Below, piece by piece: positions 18,194 through 27,501 of a stretch of DNA of 64,000 nucleotides. Origin of the DNA: DIGJ01 sp041821315 (lineage in GTDB: Bacteria; Bacillota; Clostridia; Lachnospirales; Lachnospiraceae). The stretch covers positions 80,899-144,898 of the forward strand of contig JBGUEO010000007.1 of assembly GCA_041821315.1 (NCBI GenBank). The letters are read 5' to 3'. Within the stretch, counting starts at the first letter, position 1, and every line of letters begins with the position of its first letter. The notes under the pieces are model-generated. The model was given only the letters and a program-made list of their open reading frames with translations, was not told the origin of the DNA and made no database searches. The position numbers and the translations under genes were made by a program.

Positions 18194-18835
18194 ATGAAGA
18201 AAAGATTGGTAGCACTTTGCATGGCAGTTATGGTTGCAATGGCAACAATGACAGGATGTATCAAGATTGTAAAAATAGGGGAAGAAGCAAAACTAACCGG
18301 TGAAGTAGAATTTAACGCAGGTGATGATGTAGCAAGTTTTTGGGATTCGAAAGCAATTCCAGAATTAACAGAGAAAGCAGTGGATTTGGGAGATTTCTTA
18401 ACACAAGCAAATGGAGACCTAAATTCTTTAGCGGATAAATATGGCAAATATTCAATGGGTACAAGTGGAGAACTCACTTATACCGTAAAAGGTTCTGGTA
18501 CGATAACAGCAGTAGAAACGGATAAAAAAGCAGGGTATATGACGATAAGTCTTGATGATTACACGGGTAGTGAAAAAATAAATATTCAGGTAGGATCCGT
18601 GATGAAAGGTTCATCCGTAAGAGACGCACTCTCCTTCATTAAATTTGGAGACTATACGAACCAAGGAGAATATGCATCAGTCAGTCAAAGTATTAACAGT
18701 ATTATAATGGAAACTGTTATTAATCCGGAATCAGCATCTGGAATGAAGGATAAGAACATTGAATTTACAGGATGTTTTACAGTAAATGAAAATGATACCA
18801 TTTTAATTACACCAGTAACCTTGACAGAAAAATAG
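18194..18835 (+). CDS. DUF2291 lipoprotein of a sugar ABC locus
   Basis: A 213-aa lipoprotein with signal peptide ending MTGC (lipidated Cys22). The FWDSKAIPELTEKAVDLGDF stretch and the later GTITAVETDKKAGYMTISLDD segment are those of DUF2291, a family found almost only beside RbsABC-type importers. It sits between the binding protein and the ATPase. Its role is unknown; accessory binding or assembly of the importer is the natural guess from its fixed location. Confidence 0.8.
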   Translation: MKKRLVALCMAVMVAMATMTGCIKIVKIGEEAKLTGEVEFNAGDDVASFWDSKAIPELTEKAVDLGDFLTQANGDLNSLADKYGKYSMGTSGELTYTVKGSGTITAVETDKKAGYMTISLDDYTGSEKINIQVGSVMKGSSVRDALSFIKFGDYTNQGEYASVSQSINSIIMETVINPESASGMKDKNIEFTGCFTVNENDTILITPVTLTEK

Positions 18836-18855
18836 TAAAAAATGGAGGCAGTGGA

Positions 18856-20397
18856 ATGGATAAGAAGGTAGTATTGCATGCAGAAGCAGTCAATAAGATT
18901 TATCCTGGTACAAAAGCACTAGATGATGTTTCCTATGATGTGGAACGAGGAAAGGTTAATGTTCTAATTGGCGAAAATGGTGCAGGAAAGTCAACATTGA
19001 TGAAAATAATTGCTGGAATTGAACAACCATCTTCTGGAACGCTTTTTCTGGAAGGAGAAGAAGTTTCGTTTAAGGATACCACGGAAGCTAGAAAACATGG
19101 TATTGGTATTATACATCAAGAACTTAGTTTGTTTCCCAATTTAAATGTTTATCAAAATATCTTTATGGGGCGGGAGATTACGCAAGGTATCAAACTCAAT
19201 AATAGAAAACATGCACAGTTGACTAAAAAAGTGTTGGAGAAGTTGGAACACCCAATAGAAGAAGATACTATTGTTGGTGATTTGCGGGTGGGGCAACAGC
19301 AAATGATTGAAATTGCCCGTAACTTTATTCAGGATGATTTGAAAATATTAATTATGGATGAACCTACATCCTCTCTCAGTCAACAGGAAGTAGATGTATT
19401 ATTTAAGTTGATGAGGGAGTTTACCGATCAGGGAATTTCAATTGTATATATTTCCCACCGATTAGAAGAAATTTTGAAGATCGGCGATAATGTAACGATA
19501 CTTCGAGATGGAAAATTTGTGGCTCGAGCAGAAGTAGAAGATATTGATGTACCTTGGATTGTGCAAAAAATGGTGGGTGCGGGAAAGTCCTACCCTAAAA
19601 AAGAGCGAAACATTGATTGGAGTAAAAAGGAAAAAGTCCTTGAAGTAAAAGATTTGTCGCTTCCCAAAAGTGGTGGGGGATACTTATTAGATCATGTCGA
19701 TTTTAGTCTTCGAAAAGGTGAAATCCTTGGAATCTATGGGCTTATGGGAGCTGGTAGAACCGAGATTTTTGAATGCATTATGGGTCTTCGACCAGAACAT
19801 ACAGGAGAAATCTATAAGAATGGGAAAAAAATAAAAGTGCAAAATATTTCGCAACAATTGGATCATGGGTTTGCACTTGTTCCAGAAGACCGTCAAATGG
19901 AAGGATTGGTTCAGACCCTAAGTATTGGAAAAAATATTTCGTTATCGAGTCTTAAAAAATATTGCAAGTTTATTTTCCTTAACGGAAAAGAAGAAAATAA
20001 AAACATTGATAAACAAATTAAGGATATTATGATTAAGGTTGCGGATAAAAAACTTCCAATCCTCTCCTTGTCTGGTGGTAACCAACAAAAAGTTGTTATT
20101 GGTAAGGGTATCTTAACAAATCCTGAAATCCTTTTATTAGATGAGCCAAGTCGTGGCATTGATATTGGTGCAAAAACAGAAGTTTTTGATATTATCAATC
20201 AATATGCGGAACTGGGATTATCCATTATTGTTATTTCTTCGGAATTAAAAGAAATTGTTTCGATTGCTGACCGTGTCATTGTATTATCAAATGGAATCAA
20301 GACGGGAGAATTTTTTGAGGAGCAAATAACGGAAGATACGTTGGTACTATCTTCATATAAAGGCCATCATGGGCATGAATCAGAGAAGGAGAGATAG
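18856..20397 (+). CDS. rbsA: Sugar ABC transporter ATPase, RbsA/MglA type
   Basis: A 513-aa protein with two ABC modules. The first has Walker A GENGAGKST (residues ~39-47), signature LRVGQQQMIEIAR and Walker B LIMDEPTS. The second has a degenerate nucleotide loop GLMGAGRTEIFE, as normal in this class, with the signature LSGGNQQKVVIGKG. It energises uptake of the sugar bound by the RbsB-type lipoprotein and lies 2 bp before the permease. The symbol denotes family; the sugar may not be ribose. Confidence 0.92.
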   Translation: MDKKVVLHAEAVNKIYPGTKALDDVSYDVERGKVNVLIGENGAGKSTLMKIIAGIEQPSSGTLFLEGEEVSFKDTTEARKHGIGIIHQELSLFPNLNVYQNIFMGREITQGIKLNNRKHAQLTKKVLEKLEHPIEEDTIVGDLRVGQQQMIEIARNFIQDDLKILIMDEPTSSLSQQEVDVLFKLMREFTDQGISIVYISHRLEEILKIGDNVTILRDGKFVARAEVEDIDVPWIVQKMVGAGKSYPKKERNIDWSKKEKVLEVKDLSLPKSGGGYLLDHVDFSLRKGEILGIYGLMGAGRTEIFECIMGLRPEHTGEIYKNGKKIKVQNISQQLDHGFALVPEDRQMEGLVQTLSIGKNISLSSLKKYCKFIFLNGKEENKNIDKQIKDIMIKVADKKLPILSLSGGNQQKVVIGKGILTNPEILLLDEPSRGIDIGAKTEVFDIINQYAELGLSIIVISSELKEIVSIADRVIVLSNGIKTGEFFEEQITEDTLVLSSYKGHHGHESEKER

Positions 20398-20399
20398 TT

Positions 20400-21446
20400 A
20401 TGGGAAATGCAAAGAAAAGAAGCAGCAATGATATTATTATGACCCTTTTAAAGGGAAGAACCTTAATTATTTTAGCAATATTAGTGGTTTTATTTAGTAT
20501 TATTACAAATAATTTTTTTACCTTAAATACGGGACTTACCATTGCAAAGCATGTTGCACTTTATGGAATTTTAGGTCTTGGTATGACATATGTTTTGATT
20601 ACGGGCGGTATTGACTTATCGGTTGGGGCTGTTGCAGGACTTTCGGGAATGGTAGCTGGGGGACTTATTAATGAAGGGCTTACCCTTCCAATGTTTGGTG
20701 TATCCATTTACTTTAGCGCTCCACTGGTATTCTTTATTACTGCATGTGTAGGTATTTTATTTGGATGGTTGAATGGAGTTATCATAACAAAGTTAAATGT
20801 AGTACCATTTATCGCAACTTTGGGTACCATGAATATCGCAAGGGGGTTATCCAACCTAAGATCAGGAGGAGCAACATTCTCGAATATCGTAGGAAATGAA
20901 GCCCTTGGAAATACAGGTTTTGATTTCTTGGGAAAAGATATATTGGGAATTCCAGTGGGAGTTATTATCTTAATTATTATCGCAATTCTTGCAGGTATCG
21001 TTCTTAAATATACATCGTTTGGATGGCATATCCTAGCAATCGGAGGGAATGAAAGAGCAGCCAAGTTATCGGGAATCAAGGTAAATCGAGAAAAAACATA
21101 TGTATATATGTTTTCTGGCTTATGTTCTGCAGTTGTTGGTATGATTGCAGCAGCCCAACTGGTGGCAGCCCATCCAGCAACTGGGGAAGGTTGGGAAATG
21201 AATGCAATTTCTTCTGCAGTACTTGGAGGAACCTCTATGGCAGGTGGCATTGGAACGGCGGGAGGAACCGTCATTGGTGCATTTATTATTGGCGTTATCA
21301 ATGATGGAATGACCATGTATGGTGTATCTGAATTTTGGCAAAAGATTATCAAAGGTGTGGTAGTAATTCTTGCGGTTGTCATTGATCAATTCCAGCGAAA
21401 TTTGCAAGCAAAGATGGCATTGCAGGCAAGAAACGAGAATAAATAG
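20400..21446 (+). CDS. rbsC: Sugar ABC transporter permease, RbsC type
   Basis: A 348-aa permease with about ten hydrophobic segments. It has the RbsC hallmarks ITGGIDLSVGAV in the first half and GGTSMAGGIGTAGGTVIGAF near the C-terminus. It follows the ATPase by 2 bp and should form a homodimeric channel. The symbol denotes family rather than proven ribose transport. Confidence 0.92.
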   Translation: MGNAKKRSSNDIIMTLLKGRTLIILAILVVLFSIITNNFFTLNTGLTIAKHVALYGILGLGMTYVLITGGIDLSVGAVAGLSGMVAGGLINEGLTLPMFGVSIYFSAPLVFFITACVGILFGWLNGVIITKLNVVPFIATLGTMNIARGLSNLRSGGATFSNIVGNEALGNTGFDFLGKDILGIPVGVIILIIIAILAGIVLKYTSFGWHILAIGGNERAAKLSGIKVNREKTYVYMFSGLCSAVVGMIAAAQLVAAHPATGEGWEMNAISSAVLGGTSMAGGIGTAGGTVIGAFIIGVINDGMTMYGVSEFWQKIIKGVVVILAVVIDQFQRNLQAKMALQARNENK

Positions 21447-21477
21447 TAGTGCCGCTCAAGCAGCAGATGGGAGTAAA

Positions 21478-21879
21478 ATGAAAAAATCTGGGATTATTAA
21501 TGCTCAGCTTGCAGGATTAATTGCAGGATTAGGGCATAAAGATATATTTTTAATTGGAGATGCCGGGATGCCAATTCCAAAGGAAGTAGAAATTGTTGAC
21601 TTAGCGCTTTGCGGTGGAGTACCTACTTTTGAACAGGTTATGGATGCAGTACTTACAGAGACAGAAGTAGAGTATTATTTTCTGGCAGAAGAAATTCTTG
21701 TAAAAAATCAGCGACTATTGGATTACATTCAAAAATCATTAAAAGGGGTTGAATATGAAATGATTCCACATGTTGATTTTAAAGAACTTACGAAGAATGC
21801 TAAATTTGCAATTCGAACGGGTGAATTTACACCGTATCCAAACATAATATTAAGAGCTGGGGTTGCATTTCCAGCATAG
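21478..21879 (+). CDS. rbsD: RbsD-type sugar mutarotase (pyranase)
   Basis: A 133-aa RbsD/FucU-fold protein. The ATG at 21478 is chosen because the family's N-terminus (MKKSGIINAQLAGLIAGLGH) begins there; a longer frame starting inside the permease adds non-family sequence. Conserved DAGMPIP and IRTGEFTPYPNIIL ending are present, the latter containing the family's sugar-site Tyr. It speeds interconversion of ring forms of the imported sugar so the isomerase or kinase receives the right one. It closes the operon; a terminator follows 21 bp later. Confidence 0.92.
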   Translation: MKKSGIINAQLAGLIAGLGHKDIFLIGDAGMPIPKEVEIVDLALCGGVPTFEQVMDAVLTETEVEYYFLAEEILVKNQRLLDYIQKSLKGVEYEMIPHVDFKELTKNAKFAIRTGEFTPYPNIILRAGVAFPA

Positions 21880-21900
21880 ATAAATGTTACAACTTTATAA

Positions 21901-21950
21901 CGATGAAAATAAAAATCGAGTGTGTATTCACTCGATTTTTATTTTTATCG
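21901..21950. terminator. Bidirectional terminator between convergent genes
   Basis: AAAAATCGAGTG pairs with CACTCGATTTTT and the stem extends outward to about 20 bp, with A and T runs on each side. It serves rbsD on the plus strand and the gene at 21998-23464 on the minus strand. Confidence 0.9.
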
Positions 21951-21997
21951 TTATAAAAGGTATCATAGTGTTGATAGCTCTAAGGTTCTAGTCTGGT

Positions 21998-23464
21998 TTA
22001 TTCTAATAATATTTTTATCACATCCGCTTTGTCCTTCAAGTGATGCGGAATGCTCTCCCATAGTGCTTTTGCAGCCATATATTGAAATTGTACCATATAT
22101 TTGTCTTTGGTAAACGTAATACCATCATGAATCGTTCCCATGAACCAGCATTTGTTTTTACAGATTCGAAACCCAATATTTTGAATAATGCTGGAAGCAG
22201 GATAGTCGTTTTCTAGGATGCCAATTTCAAGATTATCGGTATTTTTTATTCGATTCACTACAGCATCAAGATGAAGGTTGAAGTCACTTTGATGTACCTG
22301 TATGGTTGGAATATAGCTAAAAAAATTATCTGAATACATGACATAGTCTTTTTGTCTCATCAAATGAAGTGCATTTAAGTCATGGATAAAATAAATCTTT
22401 ACATTCGTTTGATTCAAAAGGTGATTCATTTCCTCTGTAAATATCGTTCGCCAATAATGAATTTGAGCAGTTTGCTCAGCTGTGATTTTATTATAAGTAA
22501 GTACCTTATTTAACAAGGATTCTTCCATTGAAAAAAACGATATGGTTGGAATAAAGGCATATATAGTCTCTGATATGGAGGAAAATAGGGTAACGTAGTC
22601 TTTAAAATCAATTAAATTAGGAAATACTGCACTTTTGAACGAGTGAGAAGTTTGAAGCAATTGATTGAAAATCGCTTGATATTGCAAAATGGTCAAAGAA
22701 TCCGTACAGATTTGGGTATAAGTTTTATTCCAGTCGGTATCACAGGAATTACCAAACAATGCTATATCCTCTTCAAATACGTAGATACTCAAGCTAGAAG
22801 CTATGTCAAAGGGCATAAAATAGTAACAGGTTATTTCCTGTCTGAACGCATAAAGATATAGATAATTAACCAGTTTTGTTGTAGTTTCCGACTCGGCGTT
22901 CATTGCAATAATGAGACGGATGCTATTTTTGTTTTTGAAAAAACTAGCGAGGAGAGGATGAATTTGGTCAAAATAGTTGGTATCATCAAAAAGCCAAGAA
23001 AAGTTGGTACAATCATATAAAGAAAGTACTTTTCCTTGAAAGAGTAGTGCGTATTCCAAAAGATTGCGAAAGGCTTTTTTACGCCCTTCCAATGATTTAT
23101 AGATATAGGCAGTAGTTTTGTATAGGTAATCGAAGTTAGATTCGTTTTGTTTTGAATGAGTTAGTTGATCTAAATTCTCATATAAGATGTAGTTTATAAT
23201 GTGTTTTTCTCGCATTTTTGATGAGTATTCATCTCCAATAAAGTTTTCAAAAAAATTATCAATTTGCTTTTGCTGAAATTCAGTTTCTGTAAGACAGGCA
23301 ACGATTCCTTCCCAGTAATAAGATCTTGCAGGAATTTGGCGAACACCATTTTTCCATTTGCCAATTAAGCTTCGGTCAACATGAAGTTTTTTTGATAAAT
23401 CACAGGCTCTTACACCAGTAAGCTCCATAAGTAACCCAAAAGGTGTTTTGTAATTAGCCACCAT
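21998..23464 (-). CDS. Unrecognised 488-aa protein with N-terminal helix-turn-helix
   Basis: No close family was recognised. Residues ~5-45 (TGVRACDLSKKLHVDRSLIG followed by KWKNGVRQIP) look like a Cro/XRE-type helix-turn-helix. The remaining ~430 residues are rich in aromatic and hydrophobic residues with no transmembrane segment, signal peptide or obvious catalytic motif. In the middle there are SIRLIIAMNAESETTTKLVN and YFMPFDIASSLSIYVFEEDI, an arrangement loosely like a receiver/phospholipase-D-like fold used as a sensor. It is monocistronic, convergent to the rbs operon and divergent from the chemoreceptor gene. A DNA-binding sensor is the best inference. Confidence 0.6.
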   Translation of the reverse strand: MVANYKTPFGLLMELTGVRACDLSKKLHVDRSLIGKWKNGVRQIPARSYYWEGIVACLTETEFQQKQIDNFFENFIGDEYSSKMREKHIINYILYENLDQLTHSKQNESNFDYLYKTTAYIYKSLEGRKKAFRNLLEYALLFQGKVLSLYDCTNFSWLFDDTNYFDQIHPLLASFFKNKNSIRLIIAMNAESETTTKLVNYLYLYAFRQEITCYYFMPFDIASSLSIYVFEEDIALFGNSCDTDWNKTYTQICTDSLTILQYQAIFNQLLQTSHSFKSAVFPNLIDFKDYVTLFSSISETIYAFIPTISFFSMEESLLNKVLTYNKITAEQTAQIHYWRTIFTEEMNHLLNQTNVKIYFIHDLNALHLMRQKDYVMYSDNFFSYIPTIQVHQSDFNLHLDAVVNRIKNTDNLEIGILENDYPASSIIQNIGFRICKNKCWFMGTIHDGITFTKDKYMVQFQYMAAKALWESIPHHLKDKADVIKILLE

Positions 23465-23644
23465 TCATTACCTCCAAAAATATTAAATTAATTATAGCAC
23501 TTGTAGTATCAATTAGACAGAAGCATATCCTTTTTTGTCGCTTTTTGTCTACAAATGTCTGTAGACGTTCGTGGAAAAGAAAACGGATTCTATAGTTATT
23601 AAAGACTCAAGTGTGTAAAATTAGAACAGGATATGAGTATACAG

Positions 23645-23669
23645 TAAAAAGGAGACTGTTAGCAGATAA
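23645..23669 (+). promoter_or_regulatory. Possible sigma-D (flagellar) promoter for the chemoreceptor
   Basis: TAAA, 14 bp, CAGATAA approximates the sigma-D pattern TAAA-N(14-16)-CCGATAT and lies 36 bp before the gene. The -10 has two mismatches, so this is tentative. Confidence 0.3.
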
Positions 23670-23705
23670 GTTAGATTACAAAACATAAGGATAAGGGGAA
23701 AGCGG

Positions 23706-25400
23706 ATGGAAGGAAAAAAACAATTTAGCATTGGGAGAAAACTGTTATGCATTACATTAATTCCATTAGTACTAGTTATGGTGTGTAGTATCGTTTTTAA
23801 TGTAAAAAGCCAGGAGTATTTGACAACAAAGCAATTGCAAGCGAGTATGGAGATGGCAATCAGCGGAATCGATATTTTATATCAAACGGTTTCAGATGGT
23901 GACTTTTTACAAGATAATGGGAGTTATAAAAAAGGAGAGTATTCAATTTCGGAGAGTCAGGCACTGTTGCAGAAATTTTGCGAAGAGTCAGGGATTAATG
24001 GAGCTGTGTTCTATGGGACGGAACGCATGATTGGAAATTCGGAAGGTAATGAGGTGTTATCGGATTCGATATGGAATATAGTATCACAAGGGAAAACTGT
24101 ATTTGACGATAGCAAAGAACTGGATGGAATCGAATCCTATTGCGGCTTTGCACCTCTTTATCAGCCAAGTACAGGAGAAGTAATCGGTGCAATTTGCGTA
24201 GACTGTTCGAAAGAGAGTATTCAAACAATCATTCAAAAGGCAATCATTCAATTTTTAATCGTTATGGGGACACTTTTGTTGCTATCAATGATTGTTACGA
24301 TTCTTTGGATTTATCTTCTCATGCGGCGTTTAAAAAAAATAGAATATGGAATTGGTATTTTAGCAAAAGGAGATCTAACACAAGAAATTCCAAAGAACTT
24401 GAAACATAATCATGATGAATTTGGAATACTTGCAAGAACAACGGGAGAGCTTCGATTAAATTTGATACGTATTGTGAAAGATATTAAGCATAGTTGCAAA
24501 GACTTAAAGGAGTTTAATCATGATTTTTTAGAATCGTTTTCTAAAATTACGGTAGATGTAGAAAATATACATTCTTCCGTAGAAGAAATTGCAAATGGAG
24601 CGACATCACAAGCAATCGAAACGACCAAAAGTACAGAACGTATTGTCGAAATGGGAAATCTTATTGATGAAACCAGTAATCAAGTAAGTCATCTTCATGA
24701 TAATTCAGTGCAAATGGAAGCTTATAGTAATTATGCAAAAGAAGCAGTGATGATCTTAAGTGAAAACAATGAAAAGACAATTGACTCAGTTTTGTCGGTG
24801 AAAGAGCAGACAAATAAAACCCATGAGTCTGCAATAGAAATTCAAAAAGCGGTAGACATGATTACGGATATAGCGTCGCAAACAAATTTACTATCTTTGA
24901 ATGCAAGTATTGAAGCGGCAAGAGCTGGAGAGCATGGTCATGGATTTTCAATCGTTGCGCAGCAGATTCGTTCTTTGTCCGAACAATCCAAGGAAATGGC
25001 GGAGCAAATCACAAAAATAATAAGTAAGCTTAGAGGAAACTCAGATGATAGCGTTACTTTGATGGATGCCGTTGAAACCGTAATTTTGGAGCAAGATAAA
25101 AAGATAAAGTCTTCAATCAAAACGTTTGAAGATTTAAATGTTGAGATAATGGATGCAATAAACATGGTGGCTCAGATACTAGAAAATGAAAAAAAATTAA
25201 GTATGGTAAAGAATGCAGTACAAAATAGTATGGAGAGTTTGGCAGGAATTGCAGAAGAAAATGCAGCAAGTACGGAAGAAACATCTGCGACATTACATGC
25301 TTTGAATGAAATTATTAAACATTGTGAAAAGGATACCAAAGAATTATTAAAGGTTTCTGAGCAGCTAACATCGCATTCATTACAGTTTCATTTGGAATAG
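23706..25400 (+). CDS. Methyl-accepting chemotaxis protein
   Basis: A 564-aa chemoreceptor. Transmembrane segments lie at about residues 13-32 and 180-203 with a Cache-like extracellular sensor between them. A HAMP domain follows (KKIEYGIGILAKGDLTQEIP), then the long coiled-coil signalling domain. The signalling tip around residues 390-415 carries IASQTNLLSLNASIEAARAG, which contacts CheA and CheW. No CheR-tethering pentapeptide is seen at the C-terminus. It is monocistronic; the neighbouring sugar loci make a sugar ligand possible but unproven. Confidence 0.93.
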   Translation: MEGKKQFSIGRKLLCITLIPLVLVMVCSIVFNVKSQEYLTTKQLQASMEMAISGIDILYQTVSDGDFLQDNGSYKKGEYSISESQALLQKFCEESGINGAVFYGTERMIGNSEGNEVLSDSIWNIVSQGKTVFDDSKELDGIESYCGFAPLYQPSTGEVIGAICVDCSKESIQTIIQKAIIQFLIVMGTLLLLSMIVTILWIYLLMRRLKKIEYGIGILAKGDLTQEIPKNLKHNHDEFGILARTTGELRLNLIRIVKDIKHSCKDLKEFNHDFLESFSKITVDVENIHSSVEEIANGATSQAIETTKSTERIVEMGNLIDETSNQVSHLHDNSVQMEAYSNYAKEAVMILSENNEKTIDSVLSVKEQTNKTHESAIEIQKAVDMITDIASQTNLLSLNASIEAARAGEHGHGFSIVAQQIRSLSEQSKEMAEQITKIISKLRGNSDDSVTLMDAVETVILEQDKKIKSSIKTFEDLNVEIMDAINMVAQILENEKKLSMVKNAVQNSMESLAGIAEENAASTEETSATLHALNEIIKHCEKDTKELLKVSEQLTSHSLQFHLE

Positions 25401-25481
25401 TTGTAAAATAAATAGCCTTTAAAGCGCTTCAGAATTGAGCATTGTTTGCATAGAATGTAAAAAAAGAAAAAAAGGAACCCT

Positions 25482-26021
25482 ATGGAATTAAAGGATAGCA
25501 AAACATATGAAAATTTGCAAAAAGCGTTTGATGGAGAGTTAAAAGCAAGCACAAAATATGCTATTTATGCTGAAAAGGCAAGAGAAGATGGTTATCAGCA
25601 AATAGGCAATATTTTTGATACAACAGCAGAAAATGAAAGGGAACATGCACAACTTTGGCTTAAGTCGATGGAGGATGGCGAAATACCAGACACCCTGGAT
25701 AATTTAATTGATGCAATTAAAGGGGAGAGCTATGAATGGAAAACGATGTATCCAGAGTTTGCCAGAGTAGCTAAAGAAGAAGGATTTGAATCAATAGCAA
25801 CATTATTTGAAGAGGTCGGAACGATAGAAAGACATCATGATTTTCGTTATGAGCGGTTAAAAGATAATATAGAAGATAACACAGTGTTTTGTAAGCAAAG
25901 TGAGCGTGTTTGGATTTGCCTAAATTGTGGAAATATCGCATGGGGAGAATGTGCACCTGACATCTGTCCAGTATGTGGATATCCACAAGGGTATTATGAA
26001 CTTTTCAGTGAAAACATATAA
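25482..26021 (+). CDS. Rubrerythrin
   Basis: A 179-aa rubrerythrin that reduces hydrogen peroxide in anaerobes. The ferritin-like four-helix domain holds the diiron Glu ligands in FDGELKASTKY, ENEREHA and VGTIERHHDFRYE. A C-terminal rubredoxin-like domain has the FeS4 Cys pairs CLNCG and CPVCGYPQ. It is of normal length and has its own short leader. Expression is expected under oxidative stress; no PerR box was identified with confidence. Confidence 0.93.
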   Translation: MELKDSKTYENLQKAFDGELKASTKYAIYAEKAREDGYQQIGNIFDTTAENEREHAQLWLKSMEDGEIPDTLDNLIDAIKGESYEWKTMYPEFARVAKEEGFESIATLFEEVGTIERHHDFRYERLKDNIEDNTVFCKQSERVWICLNCGNIAWGECAPDICPVCGYPQGYYELFSENI

Positions 26022-26033
26022 AAGAATTCCTCC

Positions 26034-26062
26034 TTGCAAGAATATGGAAAACTAACTATAAT
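26034..26062 (+). promoter_or_regulatory. Consensus promoter of the jet operon
   Basis: TTGCAA, 17 bp, TATAAT, ending 57 bp before the first jet gene. One mismatch to the sigma-A consensus. Confidence 0.7.
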
Positions 26063-26119
26063 AATATGGAACGTATTATTGATAAAATGGTTGTGTGCCA
26101 ATGAGAAAGAGGATAATAA

Positions 26120-27490
26120 ATGGAACGTATGGAACAAATTCCAGAACGGTTCTGGGGCTTATTTATATCCCAGAACCGTTATATTTATATAGAGTCACTG
26201 GTATTAATTTATGAAGAATATTTGTATAATGATTATTTTTTGACCAAGGATACTTGCATTCAAATTTTAGCAGACTATTTTTCCAAACGGGTTGTAGATG
26301 TCTCAGCAGATATCATTGAGGAAGAAGAAAATAGAACAGCAGAAAAGGAGCCGGTTGCAACAAAAATACTTAACCGACTTCTTTATTTTCGTTGGCTCAA
26401 GAAAGTAGAAGATTATTCGAATTTCAAAACAAATATTGTAATACCCGATTATGCGTCTATGTTTATTGATGTGTTCAATCGCCTAAATCACCCCGAAGAG
26501 AGTGAAGCAGATCTTTATATACAAAATGTGTATACGAATATTTATTCATTTTATCATGATAGGAAGGCCGGAATTGAGCTTTTGAAAACTGCCCGTGTGA
26601 ATACTTCGAGACTAAATCGTTCGCTACAGGATTTGCTTCATAACATGGATGATTTTTTTGAAAAATTATTGGTACAAAATACCTATCAAAAACTATTGAC
26701 GGAACATTTGGAAATTTTTGTTGAGGATGCAGTAAACAAAAAGTATAGTTTGTTAAAGACAAATGATAATTTTTATATTTATAAAAATGATATACGTTCA
26801 CTTCTTCGACATATAGCAGAAGAGGAAGAGAGACGTATCCGGTTGAAAAACAAGATGATAATGGAAGGAAAATCAGCAGAGGAAGCGGAACAAGAAATAG
26901 CAGAGGTTTTGGATGCAATTGAGCGTGGAATTGTTAATATGGAAAAGAGAATTACGAGCATTGATTTAGAATACAGCAAATACATCAAAGCTACAGTAAG
27001 CCGGCTTGAGTATCTTTTAAATAATGATGATAATACAAGAGGAACTATCATTGATTTGCTTCATTTAATTGGAGAAGGAAATAAAAATGAGATTATAACT
27101 GAAGTTTCTAAAAAAATTAACTTTCATGATCTTACGATTGTATCACAAAAATCGTTTTATAAAAAGAAGCAAAGAAAAATATTTGAAGAGACGCTTCAAA
27201 GCGACGAGGTCTTTGAAGAGCTTACAAGAGATCAGGTACTTGATTTGAATAAAATAAATGGCCGCTATACAAGTGAGGATATCGAATGCTTTGTATTTAA
27301 TCATATGGAAAATGATGTGTTTGCAACAGACAAGTTTATGCTGGAAAATGAAAAACAATTTGAGCTGTTGATTCTGGCATATGACTACGGGATAAGAAAG
27401 AGAAGTCCATATTCGGTTGTTGAATCGGAAGAGGGATTTGTAACTAGTGGTAACTATCGTTATCCTAAACTTACCTTTTGTAAAAAATAA
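26120..27490 (+). CDS. jetA: JetA/MksF-like kleisin subunit (DUF5716 type)
   Basis: A 456-aa cytoplasmic, strongly helical, charged protein with the look of the DUF5716 family, which supplies the kleisin-like subunit JetA of Wadjet (equivalent to MksF). The central part (about residues 220-310) is a predicted coiled coil with EEERRIRLKNKMIMEGKSAE. The C-terminus (YDYGIRKRSPYSVVE onward) is compact. It lies 11 bp before JetB, in the standard A-B-C order. JetA bridges the ATPase heads so that the complex can extrude DNA loops and recognise small circular DNA. Assignment rests on pattern recognition plus gene order. Confidence 0.8.
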   Translation: MERMEQIPERFWGLFISQNRYIYIESLVLIYEEYLYNDYFLTKDTCIQILADYFSKRVVDVSADIIEEEENRTAEKEPVATKILNRLLYFRWLKKVEDYSNFKTNIVIPDYASMFIDVFNRLNHPEESEADLYIQNVYTNIYSFYHDRKAGIELLKTARVNTSRLNRSLQDLLHNMDDFFEKLLVQNTYQKLLTEHLEIFVEDAVNKKYSLLKTNDNFYIYKNDIRSLLRHIAEEEERRIRLKNKMIMEGKSAEEAEQEIAEVLDAIERGIVNMEKRITSIDLEYSKYIKATVSRLEYLLNNDDNTRGTIIDLLHLIGEGNKNEIITEVSKKINFHDLTIVSQKSFYKKKQRKIFEETLQSDEVFEELTRDQVLDLNKINGRYTSEDIECFVFNHMENDVFATDKFMLENEKQFELLILAYDYGIRKRSPYSVVESEEGFVTSGNYRYPKLTFCKK

Positions 27491-27501
27491 GGAGCATTGC
27501 G

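Noticed and set aside
20708..21382. 224-codon open frame on the minus strand
   Set aside because: It lies wholly inside the well-supported rbsC gene, has no ribosome site and a Pro/Ile-rich composition typical of antisense reading.
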